Below are positions 9,801-21,900 of a stretch of 64,000 nucleotides of DNA, piece after piece. The translations under genes were made by a program, and so were the position numbers. Numbering within the stretch: position 1 is the stretch's first letter; the number at the start of each line of letters is the position of its first letter. A model generated the notes under the pieces. The model worked only from the letters and a program-made list of their open reading frames with translations. It had not been told where the DNA came from and ran no database searches. Source of the DNA: Paraescarpia echinospica (taxonomy: Eukaryota; Annelida; Polychaeta; Sabellida; Siboglinidae); contig CM034535.1 of the NCBI GenBank assembly GCA_020002185.1, positions 63,969,028 to 64,033,027 of the forward strand, written 5' to 3'.

Positions 9801-11261
9801 ATCAGAATTTATTTAATAATAATAATCTAATTAGCTATTTAAAATAGTTTTGTCAACTGTGTTTACACTATTCACTGTCTATGTAGTCTTTAAGAAAACT
9901 GTTTTCTGTGCACAAATGTTACACTTTACGTAAGATTGCGTACGCTAGACTGCCTTATTTATTTAGGTTATACAGCGCCCTAGCGAATAAGAGAGACACT
10001 AGCTACATAAACTTAGTTCGCCCGATTATCGCAAATGCTTAATTTTAACAACAAAGCTACCTTATCAAAATGTCTAGCAGGTACTGACTTACACATATAT
10101 TATCTTATGTAGGTAGTTTATGGAATTATGGTTGTTACTTTATCACCTATATATTCTACCACATAACGAGGTTTGTTAAATCTTGTTTACAAACTTATCG
10201 TAGCCGTAAGCTAACGTACCCTATTATCACTCACTAGACTAAAGTGTCCTAAAATACTTTATCTAACTAACTTTAAGCACAACTGCTACTCAATATATGT
10301 TTACTGCTACTTTAAGAATGATATTAAGGCAAGAATAATACTTATCAATCAGTAATTCCACTTGCTTATGAACTTTGATACACCACCAATTTCACCGATC
10401 TATCTCCGCCAAATATAGCCTCGAAGTGTGTATATGAACGCTTCCTACAAATGCCATTTATTCACCAGCAGTCAAATTGTGTGTGTATTCCAGTCACTGA
10501 TGTTACGTGTATGACGTGCGTTGACATACACATAGACGGATAAGCACATAAATATACCAGATGATTTACTTAATAATCGAATTGTCTCACTATGTGTGTA
10601 TACATAGGTCCTCTGATGATTTTCCCATTTATAGAGCCAACTAAACAGCTCTTCAGTGCAAACTAGTAGTTGAGCAAATAATGGTACTTACGTTGCCAAA
10701 ACTGGATATTTTTGACAATATTTGACCAACAGTGACTTATATTTATTTACGTATTATGCAGTCTTGCATTGTAGAAGTACCATCGCCAATGTTTTATTAA
10801 GAAGATATGTGAGTAGTTTGTTAAAATTATACATAATGTTGGGTTGTGTGATGCAGCAGCACAGACGTTGCTGCAAAACAGTATAGCTTAATGCCAGACT
10901 TGGTTAAAGCAACGAAACGTGTCTGGGGGGGGGGGTAATATCACGCGAGTATTGTGAATGTCGTGCATTGAGCATTCAAAGACATATCTAAACAGTCATC
11001 AGAAACAAAGATTACGTCTACAAATATTGAAGCTACATATGTCCTCTTTCTGTTTCCACTGGTGCTTATGTTTCCCCTTCAATGGTTGTGAGACCCATCT
11101 TAAGTTAAGCTGTTGTCAAAGCGTACAAGTTATTATATATTAAAACAACAGTAGTGGTCGGATTTCAGTGAGCAAGACTGACTTAAAGCAATATATATCT
11201 TCAATAATCTGACACATTGTCTGTGCAAACGCGTATTAGTTTATTCCCGTATGTCTGTATT
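9801..11261. other. AT-rich spacer upstream of copy B
   Basis: No convincing gene. The first few hundred bases are probably the 5' UTR of copy B, but no second copy defines its end. Contains a G-run at about 10925-10934. Nothing else recognised. Confidence 0.5.
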
Positions 11262-11369
11262 TGTGCGTGCGCGCATATGTGTGCGTGCGTGCGTGCGTAC
11301 GTACGTACGTACGTACGTACGTGCATACGTGCATACGTACGTGCGTGCGTGTGTACGTAGTGTGTGTAT
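11262..11369. repeat. GTGC/ACGT tetranucleotide microsatellite
   Basis: Imperfect run of GTGC, then at least seven ACGT units, then GTGC/ATAC variants. ACGT is its own reverse complement, so the run can fold on itself. It touches the 3' end of the minus-strand SINE starting at 11371, so it may have grown from the SINE tail. Confidence 0.9.
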
Positions 11370-11370
11370 G

Positions 11371-11670
11371 ACTGCTCAGAGCGCGTTACACTTTACCCCC
11401 TGGCAGACTTATTCAACCAAACACCATCTCGAATTCTCTTGGAAGCATTCAGCCACGCAGTAATTTCTGTGAGAAGAAAAGTCGTTCACAAATACCCATC
11501 GTTGTCTATTGCCATGTACTCATTCGTACAACTGAGAGAACTGGAACAACGTTGAGTGAACGAACGTGCCAAGGTTTGAAGAGACAGCAAGATGATTCGG
11601 ACCCGGAATATCCCAATTAAAAGTCCCACGCTCAAACACTCCACCACTGCGCGTCATTGTGAGTAGGCAA
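11371..11670 (-). mobile_element. tRNA-derived SINE, copy 1
   Basis: On the minus strand this has a tRNA-like head (B-box region CCGGGTCCGAATCA, decayed), then AACCTTGGCACGTTCGTTCA, GTACGAATGAGTA, and a 3' end TGCCAGGGGGTAAAGTGTAA followed by CGCGCT. Copies at 21690-21900 and 35520-35885 share head, centre and, for the latter, the 3' end, which defines the family. It has no coding capacity; short open stretches across it are chance. Confidence 0.72.
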
Positions 11671-13160
11671 AGGTGAAAGACTAACATTAATCACACTTTA
11701 AGTGTGAGGTTGGTTATCCAACATGAAAATACCACACCTTGCCCCTTGTTAAGTACACTTTTAGGCAATATCAAGATTCACCAAACTGTATGTCTAAGAT
11801 ATACGTCCCTAAAAAGTTATTTCCAAGATCATATAAGTTTACCATGTACTTACCTAAGAGTAAATTGAATGCGTCCGTCAACAAAGGAAGCTGCACTACT
11901 GAGAAGACAGACGTCGAGTAATAGCACTTTTGTTGCATCTTTATGCTGTGCCAGCACGCACTTGTCGGTGACAGGCCCGCGTGAGTGCCCATGAGATATG
12001 CCTGAGCAACGACGAGTCTGGCAAAATATCACGCAATCACACGATAAGCCGATAATATGTAACATATATCTGTTTTGGTAATCAGCATGCCAGTCGTGTG
12101 TTTCACCATCGATTTGTTTTGTCTTCGAACTCAGAACAGTGTTCGAAATGTTGCTGAATGTGTACAACATAACATCTGCAAATTTCCAAAAAACTATTGG
12201 TTACCACGTTGTGTTCCTTTTTAAAATAGGAAAATATGGCCAGAAAAACTGCAGGACACAAAGGAGAAATGCGGATTATGAAGCTAGCAACTGGTAACAA
12301 TGGTACATAGAGCGAAGTGGCGATCCATTGTACTTTACCTTCCGATATTGGTGATATCACCACTTGATGATGGATGAACTGAAATCCGTTCTTCTTCCGT
12401 TATTGGAGATATCACCACTTGATGATGGACGAAAACAACATTAATCCCGCGCATGATATCCCATTTTGTAAAGAGCTCGATCATAAATAGTTACTAATTA
12501 TCAAAGTCAGATACAGGAGAAACGAAACCTCGTCAGGTGAGACTTTATGCGTTAGGTCACCTCTGAGCGTTTCTGCAAATAGTCAACCAATACCGGACCT
12601 ACCATGTCATCCAAATCCAATGAGTAAGATACAAGTCTCTCAGCAGCCTGCCGCATCTTTATTGCCCTCAAACATCTCCGTTAGCTTGTGGAGAAATTTA
12701 CAACGGTCACTGACATCACGGTAACTCTTAGGATCTTTAAATGAAAAGTACACTGTGCTATATATGGTTACCAACAATGCATCTTCTATTGTCGCCGATT
12801 AGTCGTAATTGATTGGTACAAACAGAACGTTTGTCGTAGAGCAGTGGCATCACATTGACAACAAATGTGTACTTTACTAGATGTACATCACGCCCAATGA
12901 GTTACTAATGTATCAAGATGAACGTTTCGGCGGAAGTAACTGCCACGTGATTTTGTTGTTTATCATAGGTACCTTCCACCACACAATACTATCATTACTC
13001 GTGACATTTAACCACAGCAGAGAGTTTACTTTTTGCTGTTTTACTTACCGTGGATTAGTGACATTAATAATGTGTCATGATCAAACGTTCGGAGAGATAA
13101 AACACGTATTGCTACGACAGGAGAGACAATTGAATTAAATTATGATTCCTAATTGGGCTT
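11671..13160. other. Spacer with a 55-bp tandem duplication
   Basis: No gene recognised. Bases 12341-12378 and 12396-12433 are near-identical (core ATATCACCACTTGATGATGG), giving a two-unit tandem duplication with 55-bp period. The rest is unique AT-rich sequence. Confidence 0.55.
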
Positions 13161-13166
13161 AGAGGC

Positions 13167-13241
13167 GCGAGGAGCGGTGGTCGCGCGGTAGAGCGCCGGA
13201 CTGTTGATCTTGGGGACGGTGGTTCGATTCCACCTCCCGCA
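13167..13241 (+). tRNA. tRNA-Asn-like pseudogene or SINE head
   Basis: 75-nt tRNA-like sequence. A-box-like TGGTCGCGCGGTAGAGC; anticodon loop CTGTTGA (anticodon GTT, Asn); a perfect T-arm GGTGG-TTCGATT-CCACC with B box GGTTCGATTCC. The acceptor stem pairs only with a bulge (GCGAGGA against TCCCGC) and the anticodon stem has a mismatch, so a functional tRNA is unlikely. The bases after it (TTCGTTCACC) resemble the SINE family seen elsewhere in the window, so it may be a diverged SINE head. Confidence 0.5.
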
Positions 13242-13399
13242 TTTCGATAATTTCGTTCACCTTACTATGCCTGTTTCCATAATATGACAAGTAGCTAAAT
13301 TATTCGTCCTTCGAATCACTTGGAGCATTAGTTCCTGTATATGTAATTTAATAATAAATTGTAGGTCACATTCGCTGCAAATTGGCAGAATTTTACAGA

Positions 13400-13640
13400 T
13401 TGTTATAATAATAATAATAATGACAAACTTCTATAGCGCCTAAATCCCCAGGAATCTGAGCTCAGAGGCGCAACATACAAAAGTCATTGGGAAAAATCGT
13501 TAACAGGAACAAGCCGTTATTAGTGCAAGGGACCGCCGAAGGGTAGGGTGGGAATGCAATTTCAAATAAATAAGTCTTTAGTTTTTACGGAAGGTATTTA
13601 TAGTCTCAGATGATTTTAAAGGTATATGGTAGAAACAGGA
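13400..13640 (+). repeat. Probable dispersed repeat starting at an AAT run
   Basis: Starts with a run of AAT units, then CTTCTATAGCGCCTAAATCC and GAGCTCAGAGGCGC, a style of sequence common in dispersed repeats of marine invertebrates. Only one copy is seen here, so the call rests on general resemblance. Confidence 0.3.
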
Positions 13641-15040
13641 TTTACATATTTGAGAAATGTTCTGCATAAAGCTGAAATCACTGTCAAAGATAACAACTAG
13701 AATACGAACAGTATCTGATGGTGATGTATTATTACCAAGCAATTTAACTGGAAAGTAGTTAACAACCTTGGACTTTGTTGCAAGTTTATATCCAATATAA
13801 CTGTTGTACCACTACTGTTTTCGTTGGAAGACTAATGGGCGATTATTTTACTGAACATTAGTCGGGACAGTTCATTTTTATTGAGTGTAATTCTTCTTTA
13901 CACATCCAGAGAATATATTACCAGATGTGCAGACTTCGGGTGTGTACCTTCCGGTTAGCTATTGCATGTATCCAAGTTAGTGGCGCCAGGTGATGTGTTC
14001 GGCGATTTTGTGGAGTTTGAGACTTCAGTGGGTTAAAAGCGGGTTGTGCAGTTGGTATGTTGTACGTTCCACTCCCTTGATTGTTCTGTGCTGCTCGAAC
14101 CAGTTCATCTGATGTCCGAGTGGGACTATCCCAGCCAACATGTGAAGATTCACTGTGCATGGTAGTTTCAAGCAACTTGTTATAATTCAGCAGTAGTCAT
14201 GAACGGTAGGATCTCATAGTGAGATCATCTTCTAATCCCTATGCTACCTTTCTGCACTGGATCTCTCAAGATCCACACGATATGAAGCAATAGTTCAAGC
14301 TGCTCCTAAATCAACCTCTCTGTTATGATCTTTAATTACAAGTAAGAGGGAATGTCAGGCTTTCCACACATGAACCTTATCTGCACGTCTATGAGAGTGG
14401 ACAAACCATGTTATCGGCACGTCTATGACACACCATGTGTATAATGCATGGATGGCGAAACTGACCGCAAGAATCAAGTGAAAAGTGCACTGATTAATGA
14501 GCCGTACCGTTTATCAAGTACATAAATAATACATTACAAGCAGGTGTTGTCATGTTTCTCATTCCATGCTATATGAATTATATGTTGTGTTAGTTGACAT
14601 TGCAGTCCATGCTGTTGTGTGTCAGTGGCACTCATTGTTATTATTGGACCATCGTCTAGTGACCATTGACCAGACTCTGACCAATTGCTTTACAGTGTCT
14701 GCCATCTTGTTTTTGTGGAAGTGACCACATGTGTATTTTCAGTTGTTCTACCAATTGAATGTTTCTTGAATTATACAAATGTTTGATGGTGATATTCACT
14801 GGCATACAAATACACAACAGATTTCTTTCGTAATTACGAATTGTTGCGGACATTTGTATGTCTGTTCATCGTGCCAGAAATATCGTAAAAGATTGTGATG
14901 GTTTTGTTTCAAACGTTCATATTTCATACTGCAGCGGCTAAGGGCAAGACAATTGACGAATTTTGCACTTTTTAGTAAAAGCATGAAAATTGGCACATAT
15001 GTAGATTTTGATATGTAGAATCATCGTTATTGACATGGTA
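13641..15040. other. Unassigned spacer
   Basis: AT-rich sequence with small palindromic pieces (for example GATCTCATAGTGAGATC at 14199-14215). No gene, no RNA and no repeat with a second copy was recognised. Confidence 0.45.
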
Positions 15041-15540
15041 CCTAATTAATTTGAAAAATGGCTGCCACGGAAATCCATTAGGCAAGTATATCAGTTTCTA
15101 AACAACATAACACATGTTCTTTGTGTCTAAACCAACATTTTCAGGGTCAATGAATCCATTTCTGCCATATGTGATATCCTCAGATGACGGCCATTTTGAA
15201 ATTCAAGATGGTTGCCATGCATAGACGTTTTACGAACATAATATTAATGCCTCTTGATATTTGTGTTCGTCCATATGACGAATCCATAGGTGAATCATAT
15301 GTTTTAAGGTCAAGGAATCCTGTCGTGCCACTTGCATTGTTCCCAGATGACGGCCATATTGAAAAATATGACTCCCATAGAAACCATCTGTCAGAATACT
15401 ACAGCTTCTACATAATATAGAAACCTGATATTGGTGTCTATACTACCAACATATTCATAGTTAATTAATCCATTTTTTCCACATGTTGTATCCCCAGATG
15501 ACAGACATATTGAAATTCAAGATGGTCGACATCAAAAATC
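15040..15540. repeat. Diverged tandem repeat, ~150-165 bp period
   Basis: The block CAGATGACGGCCAT, followed by TTTGAAATTCAAGATGG or a variant, starts at 15181, 15344 and 15495; a partial earlier unit lies near 15045-15070. Spacings are 163 and 151 bp. The units are strongly diverged, so the array is old. Confidence 0.65.
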
Positions 15541-16339
15541 ATATATTTTGGTTTAATTCAGCTTGCGTGCAACACAAAAAACATACCACAACCATCAAAC
15601 GATGGTCACTCAGAATATCAAGAATATATCAAGTATGTTCTAGGAATATGATCTGAACGTGTTTTGGGTTTAGGAACCCATATCTGGTTTATGATACGTG
15701 TTTTTACGATTGATTGGTTGCTAGGGGGCGGGGCATAATGTTCACTTTCAAAACTTATCCTTCGTCTAATGTTCAATTATAGTATAATAATTATTTTGAA
15801 TAGATTACTTTAAAAATTATGCAAGTTCTAAAGCGCGTCAGAACCAAGAATTGAATCATGAGCTAAATATTTTAAACTATAAGCATATTTTAACAAGTTT
15901 TGGCCCTGTCATATTTAACTTAATAAAACCGCTAGCCAATATCAATGATTATCGATAACTTTCGCCAGTCGGCAATGTTTTTTTTTTTTAATGTTGTCCT
16001 TTGTAACTATTACACTGTTAAATGATTAAGTTACAAAACTTGCTGCATGTAGGTTTTTTTCTATTGACCGTTTTGATGATTATTGGCCTTTTATATTATT
16101 ACAATAAAACGGTATTTAAAACGGAATCATGGTGCAGTTGAGTTGTGAACTAAGTAATTGCTATTGAATGGTTGACACTGCAGTCAATTTCTGCCTATCT
16201 AAAGCTGAGTGAATTTTTATATTTATAAATAGGTATCCCTCCCTTAACAGGCCTGTAAGTCTGAATTTAGTTACTGGAGTTATCTACAACTACAACTACG
16301 TTTGATGATATTCTGGCATCATTTGATTTGAAACATGTT
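15541..16339. other. Unassigned AT-rich spacer
   Basis: No gene or repeat recognised. Contains a T-run at about 15979-15989. Confidence 0.45.
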
Positions 16340-16812
16340 ACCTCTTCGACACATATACATTGCCATTGGCTTTACCTCTGGATATCCCGTTAATTTTGTA
16401 GTAATATCCAATCATATACTGTTTAAGATGGGTTATCAGACCATCACACTGTCATTGCTAATGTTAACGTTTCTATAGCCCCATTAGCGTCGAAACACAA
16501 AGTGTCTTACAGAGCCATTCACAGGATTTATATTACAGCTTTAATGGCTGATAACCTTAAATCCGACCTTATCACACATCAGAAAAGAACATCTATCTGA
16601 CTTATGTAAGTCAAATACTCAATGCACTACTTAACAAACATGCACCTATAACATCCAAATGTGTGTCAGAAAGGCCACTAACTCCATGGATGACTTCCGA
16701 AATTATACTATCAAAATGGCGTCGTCGTTATTTAGAGCACGTATGGCGCAAATCGCGCTCGCTTTTAGACAGGTCGCGCTATTCTAAGCAAACTCACCTC
16801 TGTAACAGATAA

Positions 16813-17340
16813 ATGGCCAAAGTTAAATCAGATTATTATACAAATATGGTCATAAATAAGTCTGACCGGCGTCAGTTATGGAACTGCATCAATAACATTC
16901 TACATAGACGGCCTGCTCCATCGCTCCCTAATCATGTGTCAATTAAGTCTCTATGTGATTCGTTATCTAGTCACTTTAAGACTAAAATCAGTATTATTCG
17001 TTTTGCTTCCCCACGTCATAATTTAAGTAATGTCAGTGTGGACTTGCCACAAGTAAGTTCTCTACATGTACCGTTTGAACCTGCAGCAGTTGTTGAAGTT
17101 AGGAAAATAATTATAAATAAATCTTGTGCAGTTAATCCATTTCCAACAATATTGCTAAAAGCATGTCTTGGTACATTAATTGGACCTATAACAAATATTA
17201 TAATTGCATCACTTTGCTCTGGCTGTTTTCCTGGTGATTTCAGATACGCCCATGTCACACCACTTCTTAAGAAGTCATCTCTACCTAAGCAAACAATTAT
17301 TGACCTATTACTAACCTCAGCTATATTTCCAAAATACTAG
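16813..17340 (+). pseudogene. Linker and RT N-terminus of the L2-like LINE
   Basis: 175-codon open frame, the longest in this element. It starts in the endonuclease-RT linker (AKVKSDYYTN) and runs into RT motifs 1-2 (NPFPTILLKACLG, FPGDFRYAHVTPLLKK). It ends at a stop just before the expected YRPIS/FDT region, which is degenerate. Confidence 0.8.
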
Positions 17341-17468
17341 TAAAGGTTGTAGCAAGTCGTCTCAGGTCTCACATTAGCACAAATGTATTAACTAATGTGT
17401 GACATTCAGCATACTGACAGTTTAATTCAACATAGACTGCCCTCTTAAACGTCCATAATGACATTAAC

Positions 17469-17903
17469 TTGAACATTAATAATGATAAAGTGACTGCACT
17501 TACTTTATTAGATCTCGCTGCCAACATTCTCATTGAACGCTTATTAAAGTGGTACGGCATATCAGGCACAGCTGTAAGCTGGTTTTCTTCATATCTAACT
17601 GATAGATACACAACTATGAAGATTGGGAACAGCTTTTCAGCTGCTCTGCCGACTTTATTTGGTGTTCCCCGGGCTTCTGTTCATGGGCCTTTGGTTTTTA
17701 CTCTTTACACCACGCCACTAAGCTGTCTTATACAAAGACATCACTTGAATCATCATATTTATGCTGATGATACTCAGATCTACATTTCAATGGCTACCCC
17801 GGATACAAATCGTTCTCTTAAACAACTTAGTGATTGCCTTCAAGATATCTTCCACTGGGTGACTGACAACAAGTTGAAATTAATGCAAATAAAATTGAAT
17901 TGA
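17469..17903 (+). pseudogene. RT palm region of the L2-like LINE
   Basis: 144-codon stretch with RT motifs in order: LLKWYGISGTAVSWF, a GVP block at about codon 64 (RASVHGPL instead of the usual QGSVLGPL, a damaged motif B), IYADDTQIYIS (motif C) and HWVTDNKLKL. The start codon is arbitrary because the upstream part of the palm is decayed. Confidence 0.82.
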
Positions 17904-18060
17904 TCATTATTGCTATTTAGGCAAGCAGTAAACTTGATGGGTTTTTCCCTACGCGTATTTTGAATCAATATGTGGGTATTTGTCTAGAAAAGTGTCATTT
18001 TGGCATAAATGCAGTCGCCGGCCCATATTTCAGCACATTTCATATGTAGAAATAGGTTTT

Positions 18061-18840
18061 TTTTTTACTACGAGTACACAAATAATAGATATATTTGCAT
18101 GCCATATCAGATTATGCACATAGTGAAATACTTTATTTGCATTATGAGTGCTTACTTACCCCCAAATTATCGAAATTCGCTTGACGCACCGGGACCCGTT
18201 AACATTCATTTGCGTTTTTTCTTATCTCTGATAAGGACTACGTATAATATTAATACTATTTTGTAACAAATACATATCTATACAGGTCACGGTACAATAT
18301 TATTGTCATTGTTTTGTTAAATAATTATCTAGAGCACCAACATGTCTGTCTCCGAATTTTATTTTATTAATACGACTCCGTTTTTCGCTGTACTGATGAT
18401 GCTGCCACCAGTTGGAATTAAAACAAGCTAATGAAATGATTGTATGACTATGCCGTCAGTCGATGCTTCATTCCAGGATTCTTTGTAAGTTGTTCAGATA
18501 TCGCTGGCAGAGTATGCTATATAACATCATATTCCAGGCTATACAAACGGAATACGACACCGTTTCGTAGCACACATACTTCACGGCGACGCTTGTTGTG
18601 TAAATTACATATTTAATGGGTGTATCGATACTACAAGACGTGTTTAGATGGCTTTTATCCCAGTGAATTCTGCGCGCAACATGCTTCAAGGGGGCTAAAT
18701 GTTAGATTTCACGACTCCGTTTTACACGATTCTGTTTATGCACTGTGCGAACGGAGTCGTTGTGAATTAAACGGAGTGGTAAACTATGCATGATAAGTTA
18801 GATTTAAGACTGATCGCCTGAAGATCGCGGAACATTACTA
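18061..18840. other. Spacer with repeated ACGGAGTC-type motifs
   Basis: No gene. The motif GACTCCGTTT or its reverse recurs near 18367, 18710, 18751 and 18770. ACGACTCCGTT (18711) and AACGGAGTCGT (18749) form an 11-bp inverted repeat. These may be ends of the transposon-like element that follows. Confidence 0.4.
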
Positions 18841-18855
18841 TTATAGACAATATAC

Positions 18856-18969
18856 ATGCATGCACGCACGCACACACGCACGCCCCCCCCCCACACACAC
18901 ATACACACACAGACACACACATGCACACGCACAACACACACACACATACATACACACAAACACACACAC

Positions 18970-19018
<49 letters not shown>
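18856..19018. repeat. CA microsatellite with C-run
   Basis: Imperfect CA/CG-rich run with a C-run at 18883-18892, becoming a clean CA repeat at 18974-19018. Confidence 0.97.
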
Positions 19019-19019
<1 letters not shown>

Positions 19020-19145
19020 CATGTACGTATTTAGTTACTAATCACAATACATAACCTTAAACGTGTACATACATTTTGCGGAACTAGTAATTTTATTTTT
19101 ATTTCACATCAATAGCTCGGTCTTCTTATTTGTTTACGTCAGCTA

Positions 19146-19238
19146 TGGGACGTCCCAGAAAACGACGAACTGCAGAACAGTAGAAGTCTTATCGATACAA
19201 CGTAAAAATGATCCTGCCAAGTGCGACGAGTTCAAACG

Positions 19239-19296
<58 letters not shown>

Positions 19297-21125
19297 TGGC
19301 ACAGACGAAAAGAGGAAAAGAGAGTAAAATTGATAGCCGACATGACTGAAAGAGAAAAGCGAGCTAAGAGGAAGTATTGGAAAAACATCAACAAAAAGAG
19401 AGCACAATCAAGGCAAGAGAAGAAACTGTTCTCAACAAGACGCCTCCAACAACGCCGCCAAATCTCCTGGGAATAATTCAGAATGTAGACTTCGAACAAG
19501 TACTGCATGGTAGCGGAGAACGTGGGAGGACATCACGACAGCAAGCTCATGACAGAAAGACCAAGAGAAGAGATGAATCAGCATCATACCGAAAAATAGT
19601 GGCACTATCGGCTAAGCTGAAAACTACAGAAAAAAGATGCTGAAGTACCGAAAACGACTAGATTGCTTGAAGGCAAACAATCCGGACGCGAATGATGATA
19701 GGGCCGTTCTGACACCGGCAGAAACCATGAGGAAAGGGCGAACGCATGTCAGAAAGCAATTAATGTTGCACTTCTCGTTTACAGCCCAGCAGCGCAAAAG
19801 ATGCAAAGAACAAAAGTCGAATAAGGGTTTACAGGCATTCCACAAGGCTTTTGGAACTATGCTGCACATTTTAAAGAAGTATAAGAAAATGTCAATGGCG
19901 ACGAAAAGCATTGGTCTATCGAGTTCGGCTATCAGAAAAACAAGAAACGAAACTGTAAACAGCCCGTATATGAACGGAAGAAACACACTGCAATTGCTAC
20001 AGCAGAAACGCGAGAGCACGTCATAAGTTTCTTCTGCAGAGATGACATCAGCAGAGCAACAGCTGGTTTGCGCGAGACGGTGACCAAAGATGGTCAAGCA
20101 ATGCAGACAATTTATCTGTTGAAGTCAGTATCGGAGCTATGCAAAACGTTCACTGCCGAGAGTCCCGCTACGGTTATCAGCGCCTCGTCGTTTGTAAGGC
20201 TGTAACCATTTTGGGTGAAGAGGCCAAAGATACATGAAAGATAAACCTGCCTCTGCAAACATCACGAGAACATTCAGTACATGCCTTCCAGATTGAAGGA
20301 CGTGGATCAAGTCACTGGTAGCACATTTGAAGAAGCAGTGCAATATGTGGTCTGTGACAAAAATGCAAAAGATTGCATGTACCGCGAGTGCAAACAATGC
20401 AAGGAGAAGGTCGTTTCCTTCACTTCTTATGAGCCTGACCAAGAGATGACTTGGTGGTGGCAGTGGCAGTGGCAAATTGTTAAAGAAACTTACGACGCTA
20501 AAACTGTGCACAAGACGCTGAAAACAAAGGTCCATGGCAACGTCAAGAAGCTGAAAGAAGAGTATTTCAGGAATATCGAAACAATATCGTGTCACATGTT
20601 AACATCACACATCAGTACGAGACCACCTCCAAGTACCGATAGACACTTGGCGAACATGAAGCGTGGCAACATTTCGACTTTGCCGAAAATTGGTGTTGCT
20701 TAGAAATGGCTGAGGTACAGGCCGCACACTTTGGCGGAAGCCACAGTCAAGTAACTGTGCATACAGGCGTCGCAAACATTGGAGCATCAAATGACACAAA
20801 ACATGCAGTCTCATTCTGTAGTCTGTCGGACTCGACGGACCACCGTCCTGAGGCCACATAGGGACGCTTGAAACCATTCCTAGTCGAGCTAAAACTCGCA
20901 TACCCTCAACTGACCGTTCTCCATTTCATTATTTCAGGTGGATGGCATCACGGAAGACGGATAAGTATAAGTCACTTATTTCAAAGAATACCGATCGAAT
21001 TTAGTGGACGGGTATGAAGAATCAGAAGAGCTCATTGACAATGTACTAAAGATACTCCCACCAGTGGTTGTAATCTCAAAACGAGGATATATGCAAGTTT
21101 TCTCTAATGCATTGCTGCTAACCAT
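19146..21125 (+). pseudogene. Decayed transposon-like protein gene, multicopy metazoan family of unknown class
   Basis: Broken coding region in several frames. It starts MGRPRKRRTAEQ at 19146, typical of a family I recall as multicopy uncharacterised proteins in invertebrate and fish genomes. Then come a basic region (WHRRKEEKRVKLIADMTE), TPPTTPPNLLG, YRKIVALSAKLK, FFCRDDISRATAG (20028-20066), PFWVKRPK and TCLCKHHENIQYM, VCDKNAKDCMYRECKQC (20351-20401), and AEVQAAHFGGSHSQVTVHTG near 20710. The region after 20930 looks deleted, ending near DGYEESEELIDNVLKILPP. Remembered relatives have conserved Asp/Glu blocks suggestive of a DDE transposase, but this was not verified. A GA microsatellite interrupts the N-terminal basic part. 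Confidence 0.62.
19242..19293. repeat. GA microsatellite inside a coding remnant
   Basis: About 26 GA units read as alternating Glu-Arg in the frame of the transposon-like gene. It sits between FKRKERE and RWHRRKEE, so it probably grew from an ERERW-type codon run. Confidence 0.95.
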
Positions 21126-21348
21126 GGCAATCAGTTGAATGTACCGTTTACATTGTTCAAATTGTTCAATTTGTGTCTACAATACCCTTTAGATATTATA
21201 AAGTGATAGTGTTACCATCGGTATAATTTTGCATGCAAACACCACTCCATTTACAGTGCTATTTTTACTCCCTCCTCCCAACCAACAGAAACAAATATTT
21301 ACGCTCTGCTGCGTATGACAATCGATCACGATGCTTTGTTAGCCTAAT

Positions 21349-21520
21349 ATGCGACAAAATAAAAAACATTTTATAAATTTGAATAGCCAAAATGACATTT
21401 TTCTAGACAATTACACATATGTCACGCCAGCAACCTCGGTACGGAATCTAGGAGTGATCTCTGATAGTAACTTCAATTTCCGACAACACATATCTCAAAC
21501 GTGTCGCTGCTGTTTTTATC
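21349..21520 (+). mobile_element. LINE RT C-terminal fragment
   Basis: Codes for VTPATSVRNLGVISDS and NFNFRQHISQTCRCCFYHI, the thumb-side block that follows the palm in L2-like RTs. It fits the part missing from the 16340-18060 element, so the family is probably the same. Confidence 0.7.
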
Positions 21521-21689
21521 ATATATTCGTGGTTTTCTGTTGCTAAAACTATTGCAACAGGGTATCGAAATATGGAGCAATCTGCAATAATGGGAAATAC
21601 TATGTTTGGTACGCCAGTCAGTTTGTTTGTGATCCTTGTCATAATTGGCGTTTTCTGTCGTTTCGTCCGGATATCTGCTCCACTATATT

Positions 21690-21900
21690 TCCATGTGTCT
21701 TTAATAGTCAATCGAACACCATTTGCCTTCTCTAGTAAGTTGTCGATAGCCTTATACTCATTCATACAGCTAAGTGAAATGGAGTAACGTAGAGTGAACG
21801 AACTTACCCAAGGTTCGACGCGGCAGCACGGGATTCGAACCCTTATTCATTCGTTTGAGAGTCCATGCTCTAGACGCTGCGCCAATGCGTAGAAACTCGG
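21690..21900 (-). mobile_element. tRNA-derived SINE, copy 2
   Basis: On the minus strand: A-box-like TTGGCGCAGCGTCTAGAGC, B box GGGTTCGAATCCC (21829-21841), then GAACCTTGGGTAAGTTCGTT, GCTGTATGAATGAGTA and GGCTATCGACAAC. It has the best-preserved tRNA head of the three copies. The 3' body is shortened and its end could not be placed; sequence to 21560 may belong to it. Confidence 0.78.

Larger units (their letters stand above)
16340..18060 (+). mobile_element. L2-like LINE fragment, endonuclease to RT
   Basis: Translation in shifting frames gives GLSDHHTVIANVNVS (endonuclease SDH motif, about 16430), a linker with AKVKSDYYTN (16813), an RT start NKSCAVNPFPTILLKA (about 17120), then SWFSSYLTDR, FGVPRASVHGPL (a decayed GVPQGSVLGPL) and HIYADDTQIYIS with an intact YADD box (17760). 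It continues with SSKLDGFFPTRIL near 17925. Stops, frameshifts and a deletion around 17340-17460, where the D-in-FDT motif should be, show it is dead. The same family recurs at 61565-61930 and probably 21349-21520. Confidence 0.85.

Noticed and set aside
10165..10190. GTTAAATCTTGTTTAC as a remnant of the CR1-like tail
   Set aside because: No adjoining element sequence; a short chance match.
11251..11463. Repeat-rich open frame over the ACGT run
   Set aside because: Chance frame in a microsatellite followed by SINE sequence.
18767..19054. Cys-Val and His-Thr repeat frames
   Set aside because: Translation of the CA microsatellite.
19143..19508. Ser-Leu-rich minus-strand frame (also 23867-24456)
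   Set aside because: Antisense reading of GA microsatellites and transposon coding sequence.
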